Origin: Caenorhabditis remanei
Lineage: Eukaryota; Nematoda; Chromadorea; Rhabditida; Rhabditidae
Assembly: GCF_010183535.1 (NCBI RefSeq)
Contig: NC_071331.1
Location: 21,638,001 to 21,702,000 of the forward strand
Direction of reading: 5' to 3'
DNA length: 64,000 nucleotides
Of the stretch, positions 9,977-19,278 are shown one piece after another. Both the position numbers and the translations under genes were made by a program. A model generated the notes under the pieces. The model was not told the origin of the DNA. It saw only the letters and a program-made list of their open reading frames with translations, and made no database searches. Each line of letters opens with the position of its first letter. Positions within the stretch are counted from its first letter, which is position 1.

Positions 9977-11964
9977 TCATACAAGTGGCTCGTACTGAAA
10001 TGTTATACTTGGATTACTGTAGCCCCAATTGTGTGCAAACACAGTGATGCCAATGTATCGGATATTACGACAATTTGCAGAAAAATTGAAATTTTACTGC
10101 AAAAGTTACAAACGTTTCAATTTTTGATTTAAAAAATGTGGAATTTGGCAGTTTATTGTTACATTTGGAAATTTTTTTCAATTTTATCGCTTTAAAACAC
10201 AAATTTTACAGCACAACTTTGTATTTGATCGCTTAATGGTGTGAAAACGGGTTTAGAATGACATTTATGAACCAAAAACACATTTGTTTCAAATTTTCTG
10301 CAAATAGTCGTAATATCTGATACATTGGCGTTACGGTGTTTACACACAACTACAACTACAGTAACCCAACTTTGCTCAAACTGACCCAACAATCGCCAGT
10401 CCATCCAATATAAAATAGAGTGACATTCAATCCGGTGAACCCTCCCATATTCACCACAATTGATTTCATATTAGTGAGTGGAACTCGCGGATCTAAGGTA
10501 TACTGTAGCAGAGTGCTGTTCATATAGATATTGGCTACAGTATCCGTTGAATTGATTCGAATTTCGAAATCTTCCAATGGGGCGTAGGGATTCACTAGAT
10601 TATCGTTTCGTTTTATTTCTGTTGTCTGGTTGAACCACGTCGATATTTGTATATTTGTCTTGTTCCCGAAACCATTCGAAATTCGGATTCGCATCGCATA
10701 CTCATTGCCTCTACGGTGAAAAGAAACTGTGAATCTGTAATAATATCACATCCTCATTATGATATTTGAATTCGTCTCACCGAGAGCTTTCAGAAAAGTA
10801 CCCACAAGCCTATGTTCCGTCCACTTTGGGTCTCGCCACGAAATTCCTGGGTTACTGTAGTTTTCGCGTCGAGGCTTGTGGGTATTTTTCTGAAGCGTCT
10901 TGGCAAGCTGAATTCAAATATCATAATGAAAACTTGATTTGCTTGAGTTTCAGACAAATAATTTCAGAAAAACTCATTTTTTGAAACTTTTTGAACTGAC
11001 CGATATCCATATGCCGGTGTCTTCCCTGTCATGAAAAATGTCTCTCCTGGAGCAAATGGTGAGGTCACATTCACCCAGTATGGCTCTCCGTGGTTGTCCA
11101 AAGGCGTCTAAAACAGAAAATTCCAGACATTTCTCAATAGAGCGCAGTTACATAGTTCTCAGGAATATCAGTGAGACACTTGAGTATACTGGTGTTGAAA
11201 TTCCATGTATCCGATGTTTCAGTAATTTCAGATTTATAATAATTATCAGATCCATCTGTTATAATCAAAGAAGATGAGACATTCCCGAAAAGGGGCGGAG
11301 CTTTGGGGGCTAGAGGACATATAGAGAGGCTTATCTGAAATTTTTTATTTATTTTTCTGAAATTTTTAATGGTTGGAACCTTAAAAGCCACTCGATTATC
11401 ACTAGTATTGTCTAGTTTAGTCACTGACTGGATTTGTTCAAAATTGAAATATTCACATCCATCGGGTAGTTGAGAAACTAGCTGAAATTTTTTATTGTGA
11501 GGTTTTGAAATTTTTTGAATAAGAAAATCGGATTCAGCGGGACGAGAGCATTCAGAAAAGTACCCACAAGCCTATGTAGGGTCTCACCACGAAAACTACA
11601 GTTATTCAAAATTATCAAAATTTCCTGGTTACTGTAGTTTTCGTGGTGGGACCCAAATCGATCGGAGCCTAGGCATGATTATACTTTTCCGAAAGCTCTC
11701 GACGAGCTGAATTTGAATTTCAGGTTTTCAAGGCCTAAATTTCTTATTCAAGATTTCTAGGCCACTCCCTTTCAAACCTACCACACAATTCCAAGTGGCC
11801 AAACATTTATGAAGACAATCCACCCAATTTTCTTGGGTTTTCAATGGCTCAGTAGATTTCCTAGGTGCCCCATAGACCACCACCATTTTCAGATTTTCAG
11901 ATATTTTGGGAACATATGAAACGGATAACTGGAATATCAGAAAATAGAAAATCAGGGAGATCAT
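9977..11964 (-). CDS. CW gene B: secreted CW/PAN_3-domain protein with galectin-like C-terminal domain
   Basis: Six exons mirror gene A: 11964-11782, 11481-11380, 11334-11152, 11107-11001, 10734-10386 and 9994-9977. Phases match throughout and the total is about 313 residues. The signal peptide is MISLIFYFLIFQLSVSY. The CW segment has KMVVVYGAP and NWVDCLHKCLATWNCV. The C-terminal part repeats the PGETFFMTGK and DFEIRINSTDTVANIYMNST motifs seen in gene A. Exon 6 adds YEPLV and a stop. Two donors are unusual for the set (GTAACT after exon 3, GTCAGT after exons 4 and 5) but still GT. The same introns hold the same palindromic repeats as gene A, so the pair arose by tandem duplication after those insertions. 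The C-terminal fold assignment is inference. Confidence 0.75.
10780..10915. repeat. Dispersed AGCTTTCAGAAAAGTA repeat in CW gene B intron 4
   Basis: GAGAGCTTTCAGAAAAGTAC and GGGTCTCGCCACGAAAT are followed by GGGTTACTGTAGTTTTCGCG. The right half is shortened relative to the copy in gene A. Confidence 0.75.
11535..11712. repeat. Dispersed AGCTTTCAGAAAAGTA repeat in CW gene B intron 1
   Basis: It has the same structure and position as the copy in gene A intron 1, with outer TCAGAAAAGTACCCACAAGC and TATACTTTTCCGAAAGCTCT. Confidence 0.75.
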
Positions 11965-12378
11965 ATATTCGGAAGAGACGAAATAAAGAATAAGAGCAAT
12001 TTCCTTTTATGGCGTATGTGCTGTCATGGCCAGACGTGTTGATGGGGGGTAATGGTCTGCGAAGAGCGAATTTTGGAAGAAATAATATAAAGATTTATGG
12101 AGTTTGGACTTTTGAGCAACCAAATAGTTCAATATTTTAGAAAATTCGGTTTAAAACGAATAAAATGACCTAAATATTCAAAAAAAAACCCCCCTAAACT
12201 ATTATTCAGCTCGTTGAGAGCATTCAAATGAATATAAGGTTAACTAAATTTATATTTGGTGGCCTAGAAAACCAAAACTAGTCCCCCAAACTCTATTTCT
12301 TCGAACCTAGGCGTGTTAAAAATCATTCATAAATCGCAAAAATTTTAAGAAAAACGGATGAAAATCGACATTTCCCAA
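11965..12378. other. Upstream region of CW gene B; repeat fragments, no gene
   Basis: The first 60 bases resemble the upstream flank of gene A. From about 12205 on, fragments of the dispersed GGCCTAGAAACCCAAAACTA / AGCTCGTTGAGAGC repeat appear. No coding region is visible. Confidence 0.6.
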
Positions 12379-12737
12379 GTGATGGCCTAGAAATCCGTCT
12401 GGTGGCCTAGAAACCCAAAACTAGTCCTCGCATTGTATTCAGCTCGTTGAGAGCTTTGATATGAGCATAATCATGACTAGGTTCCGAAGACTTTGGGTCT
12501 CGACACATAAACTACAGTACCCATTTTCCGGGGTACTTTAGTTTTCGCGGCGAGACCCAAAGTCCTCGGAACCTAGGCATGATTATAGAGTGACGTGTCA
12601 ACACGATTATCGGAAAATTTTGTGTCGAAAATCGGAATATAAAAGTCAGTGAAAGTCACGGAAATCGAAAAAGTTGCAGACTATATTCGGCAAAAACCGA
12701 CATGACATGACTTTCATTTCATTTCGTTTTTCGTTCA
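12379..12737. repeat. Repeat unit nearly identical to 15201-15557
   Basis: It runs from GTGATGGCCTAGAAAT through a palindromic core (GACTTTGGGTCTCGACACAT and GGCGAGACCCAAAGTCCTCG) to CATGACATGACTTTCATTTC. The copy at 15201-15557 differs at only a handful of positions. Here the sequence stops abruptly after TTTCGTTTTTCG, where the other copy continues into a large palindrome. The two flank the coiled-coil gene copy 2. Confidence 0.85.
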
Positions 12738-12749
12738 AAAAACTAGTCC

Positions 12750-12960
12750 GCGCATTGGAATCAGAGCGTTGAGAGCTTTCAGAAAAGTACCCACATGCCT
12801 AGGTTCCGACGACTTCGGGTCTCACCGCGAAAACTACAGTAACCCAGAACGGCGGTTTTCGCGTCGAGACCCAAAATGCGCGGAACCTAGGCATGATTAT
12901 ACTCATATCGAAGCTCTCCACGCCCTGAATTCAATGCGCGGACTATTTTTGGGTTTCTAG
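12750..12960. repeat. Another copy of the dispersed GGCCTAGAAACCC palindrome
   Basis: TTGAGAGCTTTCAGAAAAGT, CGGGTCTCACCGCGAAAACT and the mirrored GCGTCGAGACCCAAAATGCG and CATGATTATACTCATATCGA make one palindromic unit, followed by GGGTTTCTAGGCCACCAGAC. Confidence 0.75.
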
Positions 12961-13060
12961 GCCACCAGACGGATTTCTAGGCCATTGCAGATCCGCCGAC
13001 AAACCGTTAGAAGTAATAAGTTTTTTGTTTTTTTCAAGAAGTTATAATAAATGTAAGTTA

Positions 13061-14716
13061 CTAATGCTTTACAATAAAATAAGCCAAGACACCGACAGCC
13101 GATATACAGAAAATTGTTGTCCAAATATTGAATTTAGTAGCCTTCTCCTCTTTTACTAGAGTCGCCATGTCTTCGTCGGCTGTCTTCGCTACTTCTTCAT
13201 TATCCGTATATTCCGTGGGCTCAAACTCTTCCGCAACTTCCCAAAAAATATCCAACATGACCTCTCTTTTCTCCGTTTCTTCCGCGTGTTTCGCACAATC
13301 CAAAAGTGTCTCCGCGGTGTCGATGGCTCTCTCGATTTGGTCTCCATCCGGATCCCCCTTCAAATCTTCCTCCAGACACTCGATGATTTTCTCCAGAGCT
13401 TCGATTTGATGCTCTATTTTGAATAAGTCATAGGCGTCGCCTTCTCCAATTGAAATGGTGCCGAGGAGGATGGAAATGATGAGATTCTTAGGTGGGAGGA
13501 GCTGGAATATTGAAAGCTTTATATTTTTAGATGTATTTACCATAGTTGTCAAGGCCCGGCCCGGCCCGGCAAGGCCCGGCAAGGCCCGAAGGCCCGGGCC
13601 GGGCCGGGCCGGGCCGGTAGAAAATTTTCAAGGCCCGGCTTCAAAAAATGACCCTTTTTTTCCCAATTTTTTTTTCGAAATTTTTTCAATTTTTCATCGG
13701 AAATGCGTCCATTTTTGACTATTTTTCAGAATTTCTTCTAATTCTGACTGATAGTCGAAAATTTGACTCTTCCGCGAAAAAATTCAAAAAAATTTGAAAA
13801 ATTTGAAAAAATTTGAAAATTTGACTTTCGCTCCAATTTGCCCGGGCCTTCGGGCCGGGCCTTGACAACTATGGTATTTACGCCCGAATACGGACATGTA
13901 CTAACTGCCACATTCAATTTTCGTTAATGCAAAACCAGATTACCGTACTCCAGAAATATAAACAACGACTGAAAAAATAACTATTTTTCGTCATGCAATC
14001 CTTACTGGGGAAGGTCATAGAGTCAATTTGGAGTTATGAGACGTGACCTATATCATTGGAAAGCTGAGAAAACACTGATTCCAAATATATATTCAGTTTT
14101 TGCCTTCGAGCCCTGGTATTCGAAAAAAAACGGGGTCAAAGTATGGAAAAATGGCAATTTATTGCCTTTTTCACACGCGAAAATTGCAACTTTCAACAAT
14201 TTTTAAGCGGTACAAAAAGGCAATAAATTGCCATTTTTTCAAGCGTTCACCTCGTTTTTCTCGAATACCAGACCTCGAAGGCAAAAACTGAATACATAAT
14301 TGAAATCAGCGTTTTCTCAGCTTTTTAATGGTATAGGTCACGCCCCATAACTCCACTGGAGGCATTCCCTAGTTAGCGTCTTTCATTTTTGTGTAATCTG
14401 TAGCTTATTTAGCAATATTATACATTTTCTTAGAAAAACCTATTCTTTACAATCTGATGGTCTTTAAACGACGTTTCAGTCTCCCAACTATAATGCAAAC
14501 GCGCACCACGGATAACTTCTCCGTACGCATTTCTTGGCACTGTGCCCGCCCGCCTGCCTCCAATCTATAATTTTAACAACTTACTTGCAATATTTCTTCA
14601 AGGCTTTTATCACCCAACTCATCAGGTTCCATCCGATGCCTCCCAACTGCAGCAGAATCTCTCATTACTTCCAGCAACTCCTTGCAGAGCTCATTCCACC
14701 GATCTGCTGAGCTCAT
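13061..14716 (-). CDS. Coiled-coil, C-terminal membrane-segment protein, copy 2
   Basis: Exons 14716-14585 and 13501-13061 on the minus strand are joined at ATATTGCAA|GTAAGT and ATTCCAG|CTCCTC, giving about 190 residues. It is a clear paralogue of the gene at 6686-9103. It shares MSSADRWNELCKELLEVMRD, NLIISILLGTISIGE, HQIEALEKIIECLEEDLKG and a membrane tail IWTTIFCISAVGVLAYFIVKH. The acidic linker before the tail differs most (EYTDNEEVAKTADED). Its intron holds a hAT-like MITE and a long palindrome in place of the LINE-bearing element of copy 1. It is transcribed in the opposite direction to copy 1, so the duplication involved an inversion. The frame is intact and I see no disabling change. 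Function unknown. Confidence 0.75.
13541..13873. mobile_element. hAT-like MITE with GGCCCGG-rich ends and 8-bp target duplication
   Basis: The termini are inverted: CATAGTTGTCAAGGCCCGGC at 13541 and CGGGCCTTGACAACTATG ending at 13873. GTATTTAC stands directly outside both ends (13533-13540 and 13874-13881), an 8-bp target-site duplication typical of hAT transposons. Beside the left terminus lies a run of GGCCCGGC/GGGCCGGGCC repeats, which is itself self-complementary. There is no transposase, so it is non-autonomous. Confidence 0.9.
14000..14385. repeat. Long palindrome (foldback element)
   Basis: The left half has GGAGTTATGAGACGTGACCT, AGCTGAGAAAACACTGATT, TTTTTGCCTTCGAG and AATGGCAATTTATTGCCTTT. 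The right half returns AAAGGCAATAAATTGCCATT, CTCGAAGGCAAAAACTGAAT, GCGTTTTCTCAGCTTTTTAA and CATAACTCC. The centre is about 45 bp. It lies in the intron of coiled-coil gene copy 2. Confidence 0.8.
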
Positions 14717-14887
14717 TTCTGAAATTTTAAAATAGTTATTCATGTATCGCTCCGGCAAAAACTTATAAAATAATGTATGAAAACTTGAAAAGGGCCGAAA
14801 CGCTGATAACTCAGTGAAGGTCGTTTTTATAGTTTTCTTTTATCGTGGCGGAGCTTTTCCCAAGAGGCCATTGCTTTTATATTTTAA

Positions 14888-15030
14888 TGTACTGATATGG
14901 AATCCGTTATGACCGGACGGAAATGATGATTCCATATGTACTGATATGGAGTTCAAAGGAATATCGTTAAAACTGAAATGTTTAAGAAATTGCAATTTTT
15001 ATGGCCGGAACTGTTTTGTCTGATAATATT
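14888..15030. mobile_element. Shortened copy of the TGTACTGATATGGAATCCG MITE
   Basis: TGTACTGATATGGAATCCGT, CCGGACGG and AATGATGATTCCATATGTAC match the left arm of the 6161-6495 element, but about 24 bp between CGGACGG and AAATGATG are missing and the right arm is absent. Adjacent bases (TCTGATAATATTAAAATGAG GAAGACGA) match the centre of the full copy. Confidence 0.8.
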
Positions 15031-15200
15031 AAAATGAGGAAGACGATTTTTGTGAGTCAGTTCTTACAACTGCGCTCCACCGAAATCCCCTTGTCTCTTT
15101 TTCTCTGAGTCTCTCAATTTCGCACACTATTTTCTTCGTTATCGATAAAGCACTTTAGGTCTCGACACGAAAACTACAGTACCCCTTTTTCGGGGTACCA

Positions 15201-15557
15201 GGTGATGGCCTAGAAATTCTTCTGGTGGCCTAGAAACCCAAAACTAGTCCTCGCATTGTATTCAGCTCGTTGAGAGCTTTGATATGAGTATAATCATGAC
15301 TAGGTTCCGAAGACTTTGGGTCTCGACACATAAACTACAGTACCCATTTTCCGGGGTACTTTAGTTTTCGCGGCGAGACCCAAAGTCCTCGGAACCTAGG
15401 CATGATTATAGAGTGACGTGTCAACACGATTATCGGAAAATTTTGTGTCGAAAATCGGAATATAAAAGTCAGTGAAAGTCACGGAAATCGAAAAAGTTGC
15501 AGACTATATTCGGCAAAAACCGACATGACATGACTTTCATTTCATTTCGTTTTTCGA
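15201..15557. repeat. Second copy of the 12379-12737 repeat unit
   Basis: It is nearly identical to 12379-12737. It continues directly into the palindrome at 15540-16110, which shows that the other copy is a truncated version of a longer element. Confidence 0.85.
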
Positions 15558-16110
15558 AAAAAATTATTTTCCGATTTTCGAAAAAAAAAATTCGATTTTC
15601 GAAAATCATGACTTTGAATTCCAATTATTTTTTTTCGCATTTTTCAAGAAAAACACGATTTTTATTGAAATTTCGAAGGAAATGAATTTTTTTTTCTGGT
15701 AAAAATTTCGAATCATATTAAAAAAATAAGTTTTTGAAAATAAATAAAAATTGCATATATTCTGATTTTTATATTTCGATTTTTTACTGATTTTTTATAT
15801 GATAATCCCTCATTCGAAATTTTTACCAGAAAAAAATTCATTTCCTTCGAAATTTCAATAAAAATCGTGTTTTTCTTGAAAAATGCGAAAAAAAAAAATT
15901 GAAAAAAAATAATTGGAATTCAAATTACCGCCATTTCGGGTGCAAATCCTAGGCCGCGGCCACGGTTTCTCATTTCGATAATCACTGACTTTTTTTCGGA
16001 ATGACACGATTTTCGAAACGAAGATTTTTTCGAAAATCGGAAAATAATTTTTTTCGAAAAACGAAATGAAATGAAAGTCAAGTCATGTCATTTTTTTTCG
16101 ATAAAATCAA
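15540..16110. repeat. Large AT-rich palindrome
   Basis: The left arm (CATTTCATTTCGTTTTTCGA, ATTATTTTCCGATTTTCGAA, CAAGAAAAACACGATTTTTA, GAAGGAAATGAA) is returned by the right arm (TTCATTTCCTTCGAAATTTC, AAAATCGTGTTTTTCTTGAA, TTCGAAAATCGGAAAATAAT, ACGAAATGAAATGAAAGTC). The arms are interrupted by small loops. The GATAAC...GACACGTCACTCTA sequence just outside (about 16190-16212) mirrors GAGTGACGTGTCAACACG at about 15412, so the outer boundaries are wider still. Confidence 0.75.
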
Positions 16111-16212
16111 CAACTTTTTCGATTCTCATGAAAATTTTCGAAATTTTTGGCATGACATTTTTAGATTTTTGTCGATATTTTCGGATGACACCGTTATCGA
16201 CACGTCACTCTA

Positions 16213-16471
16213 CATGATTATACTCATATCAAAGCTCTCGACGGCCTGAATTCAATGAGAGGACTAGTTTTGGGTTTCTAGGCCACCAGGACATTTACCA
16301 TCACTAATCTGAGCGCCGGGTCCACCGAGTACATCATCATTTTCTAAAATTGTGTCTTGCCCTCGTGGACTACACTGTGGGGGTACAAACTGAATCTTCG
16401 AGCACCATTGATATAAAAGAGATTTCATCGTGAACACTTTTATTGATGAAACAATCGGAAACTACTATAGT
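16213..16471. other. Repeat tail and 3' flank; no gene
   Basis: Bases 16213-16290 finish the dispersed GGGTTTCTAGGCCACCAGG repeat. Bases 16380-16471 resemble 9190-9256, the 3' flank of the broken paralogue. No gene is seen. Confidence 0.6.
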
Positions 16472-18196
16472 TTACTGTCCATAATGATAGACAAAGTAAA
16501 CGATGACTAGCACAACCACCACAATTTTAATATCCCTCCACAAATCGATTTCGTTGACGTTCCTTGATTTATTCGCTTTTAAGATACCTACTTGGGCTAT
16601 CATGATGGCTCTTTTGATTCCGACTTCATTACTCGGATTTGCCTTCAAATCTTCTTCCAGACACTCGATGAGTTTTCCCAACGCTTCGATCTGCTGCTCG
16701 AGTGTGAGCAGTTTATTGAGATCACTTCCGGTATTAATTCCAATAGCCATCACGGAAATGTAGAAACGCACGTAGCCGAATTTCTGAAATAAGAAAAGTA
16801 AAAAGAAGTCGTGGCCTAGGATCCTCCAATTCGGCCAACATACTGACCAACCGATTACAGTGACAAACTACACTGACCATCTTACACTGACCAAAGTACT
16901 ACAGTTACCACAATTCATTTTTTCTTGAAATCGAGAAGTGGTGGCCTAGAATCCGTCAAGGATTTACCGTAATATTTTGGCGGGAAAATTTGAATTTGTA
17001 GAAAATCGAAAACATTTTTAAAATGTAATTTTTTCGATATGGTACTGTACCACCCGTTTCAGCTGTGTCATCACATTCGTGGTGCGATCTCCACACGATG
17101 GCCGAGTTGACGGATTCTAGGCCAGCACTTCTCAATTTCAATAATATATGAATTTTGGTCACTGTAGTAATTTGGTCAGTGTAAGATGGTCAGTGTAGTT
17201 TGTCACTGTAATCGATTGGTCAGTGTGATGGCTGATAGTTGACAGATTCTAGGCCACGACTACCACTTTTTATACCGATTTCGATAGTTATTTGCGGAGA
17301 TTATGACTAGAATGAAGAATTTGTAAAAATTTCTCATCCGGAGTCGGTAATGAAAAAAACCTCCCTGGACATCGGAAATTTTCAATAACACTGGTTCGAT
17401 TGGGGTGAAAAAATGAATGCTGAATAACTCATGGACTTATTCAGATTTAGAGAAGGAGACTGTCACTGATATTCACAATTTCTAGTTCCTGAACAACAAA
17501 AACGAAAAAAAATCATCCCAGTTTTCATGTTTTAAGATTTTTCCGCCTAGGGGATATCAGCTCCGCGACATTTTGCAACTACGACGTTTCGCAACCATAG
17601 AAATAGCAATAGTTTAACCTAGTTTTGTCAGAAAGACAATTTTTTCTTCTATTTAATTGTTTTCATATATGTTCCCAGACCCTTCGGTACAATCAACATT
17701 TGCAACTGACCCAAATACGCAAATGCGGAGTAGTTGCGAAACATTTGTGAGTTGCGAAATGTCGCGGAGCCAAAATCGACTTTTACAAAATGACATTTTA
17801 TTCCGCCTTCGGTATTCCGTTTGTTTTGTTCCTTACCTGCAATATATGTTTTGGTCTTTTTTCATTTTGGTCTTTTAATAACAAAACAAGGCCAGAATAG
17901 ACTTCTTCAAAATAACATTTTATTCCGACTTTCTCTTTTTTGCACTTTTTTCTTCCGCTATTTCAAAAAGTGCGTTCCGCTCAACTCTGACTGTCACTTA
18001 ACCGATTTCTAGTCCCCCGAACACCTAGAATCCGTATTCTGTTCCTTACCTGCAATATATGCTCAAAAGAATCCATAATCCACTCTTCCCTCGGAATCAA
18101 ATACTTCTCAAGTGTCTTGGATGCACTCAACACGTCCTCCCACTCTCTGACTCTATCCATTCCCTGCTGAAGTTCGGCTTCAGTAAAACGGCTCAT
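16472..18196 (-). CDS. Small coiled-coil/membrane protein, intact copy
   Basis: Exon 1 (18196-18050) encodes 49 residues from MSRFTEAELQQGMDRVREWE to SFEHILQ, with donor GTAAGG. Exon 2 (16783-16472) follows acceptor TTATTTCAG and encodes KFGYVRFYISVMAIGINTGS, then LEQQIEALGKLIECLEEDLK and a C-terminal hydrophobic segment (IKIVVVVLVIVYFVYH). The total is about 152 residues. The layout (helical exon 1 ending ILQ, coiled coil QIEAL..IECLEEDL, C-terminal membrane segment) matches the longer proteins at 6686-9103 and 13061-14716, so they are one family. Residues of exon 2 before the coiled coil are moderately hydrophobic. The 1.27-kb intron holds a foldback element and a partial repeat of the exon-1 donor region at about 17826-17850. 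Function unknown. Confidence 0.7.
16812..17258. repeat. Foldback repeat with GGTCAGTGTAG arms
   Basis: The left arm has GGCCAACATACTGACCAACC, GATTACAGTGACAAACTAC and CATCTTACACTGACC. The right arm has GGTCAGTGTAAGATGGTCAG, TAGTTTGTCACTGTAATCG and TTGGTCAGTGTGA. An inner GGCCTAGAATCCGTCA...TTGACGGATTCTAGGCC palindrome lies between. Related units sit in two introns of the CUB-like gene. Confidence 0.8.
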
Positions 18197-18629
18197 TTGG
18201 ATTCTGAAAATTAGTTCAAAATAATAAATAATGATTGTGAAACATTTCAACCGAAAAAAAAAGAAAAAATGAAGAGTGGGGAAACAGGTGTGAAAAGAGG
18301 AAGTGGGTAGAGGTGTACTGATAACAGGGAAATCAAGGAGAAACGCACTTTTCATGTTTCTCGAGCAGGAAGTGTTATCACATGTTTATTTCGAAATTCT
18401 TAGTTCAAAAAACGCAAAAAAAAACAGTAAAACTCGGCATTGGGAATCAACCAATCCAATAATTTTGAGATAAAAAAACCAGAAACCTGAAAATTGTCAG
18501 CTCTTCAAATTGTAAGGAGCATTCAGAAAAACACCCTAAGCCTATAAAGATTCCTAACACAAAAGCTACCGTAACCTGAGAATCACAATTTCAAAAAGTT
18601 TCAAACAACTCAAAATACTTTTATTGCGG
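18197..18629. other. Upstream region of the coiled-coil gene; no gene seen
   Basis: AT-rich sequence with a fragment of the AAAACACCCTAAGCCTA repeat at about 18520. Open frames here read through the start of the neighbouring gene and are not supported separately. Confidence 0.5.
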
Positions 18630-19130
18630 GTTTTTTTTGAACGGATCCGTCTCTTGCAAATGGACAATTAACTATCATAACAATACACAGATGAATAAAT
18701 AATTGATTGCAGAATGTACAAATATAATATTTCAGTTACCGTAAAAACTGTAATAGAAGCACCCCTTTATTAGAGGCGCACCCTCTAATAGAGACGCACC
18801 CAAAATATGTTTGAAATATTTTTCTGGTTTTCAATCACAATGTTCGTGAAAAAACAGAGAAAAACCCATTTTTTCGGTCAAAGTACTGCAAATTTTTGGG
18901 TTTTCGTGTAATTTTGCCCGAGAAAATCTTGGTTTGGTTGAAAATTGATGACTTGAGGGCTCGAAAAATAGCCAAACGGACAGGTTGAAAAATAGAGGCG
19001 CACCCTTTATTAGAGGCGCCCCTGTAATAGAGGCGCATTTTCGCAAGGGGGTTGAAAAAAAGAGGCGCATGCGCCTATCATACAGTTTTTACGGTATCAC
19101 GACTTCCTTCCGCTACCAGATTTCTAATAG
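18630..19130 (+). pseudogene. Relic 3' end of a DUF7154-like gene
   Basis: Bases about 18637-18690 translate to a degraded NGSVSCKWTINYHNN, clearly related to FNFYKWIIDYHYNTDAPQ of the gene that follows. The frame then hits a stop. A TTTCAG acceptor at 18735 precedes what should be YHDFLPLPDF, but a 356-bp MITE (18739-19094) splits it. The remainder, CACGACTTCCTTCCGCTACC and a stop, resumes at 19097. The 3' flank (CTGTGCGGTTTTCCAATAAA) matches that of the fragment at 60640-61029. Upstream exons are gone. Confidence 0.8.
18739..19094. mobile_element. TA-flanked MITE with CCGTAAAAACTGTA ends
   Basis: The termini CCGTAAAAACTGTA (18739) and TACAGTTTTTACGG (ending 19094) are inverted copies. TA flanks both sides, as for Tc1/mariner-type elements. 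AATAGAGGCGCA-like units (TTTATTAGAGGCGC, TAATAGAGGCGCAT) recur inside both ends. It landed three bases into the last exon of the DUF7154-like relic, immediately after the splice acceptor. Confidence 0.9.
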
Positions 19131-19278
19131 TCAGTCATTGTTCTGTGCGGTTTTCCAATAAATGTTCATTTCATTTCAATCAATGTTTTCTTGTTTCTAA
19201 TTGTGTTTTAGAGCTCTTGACAGTTACACCCTTTTCTTTTTGTTTGCTATGATGATATCATACATGTCATGAGACATA

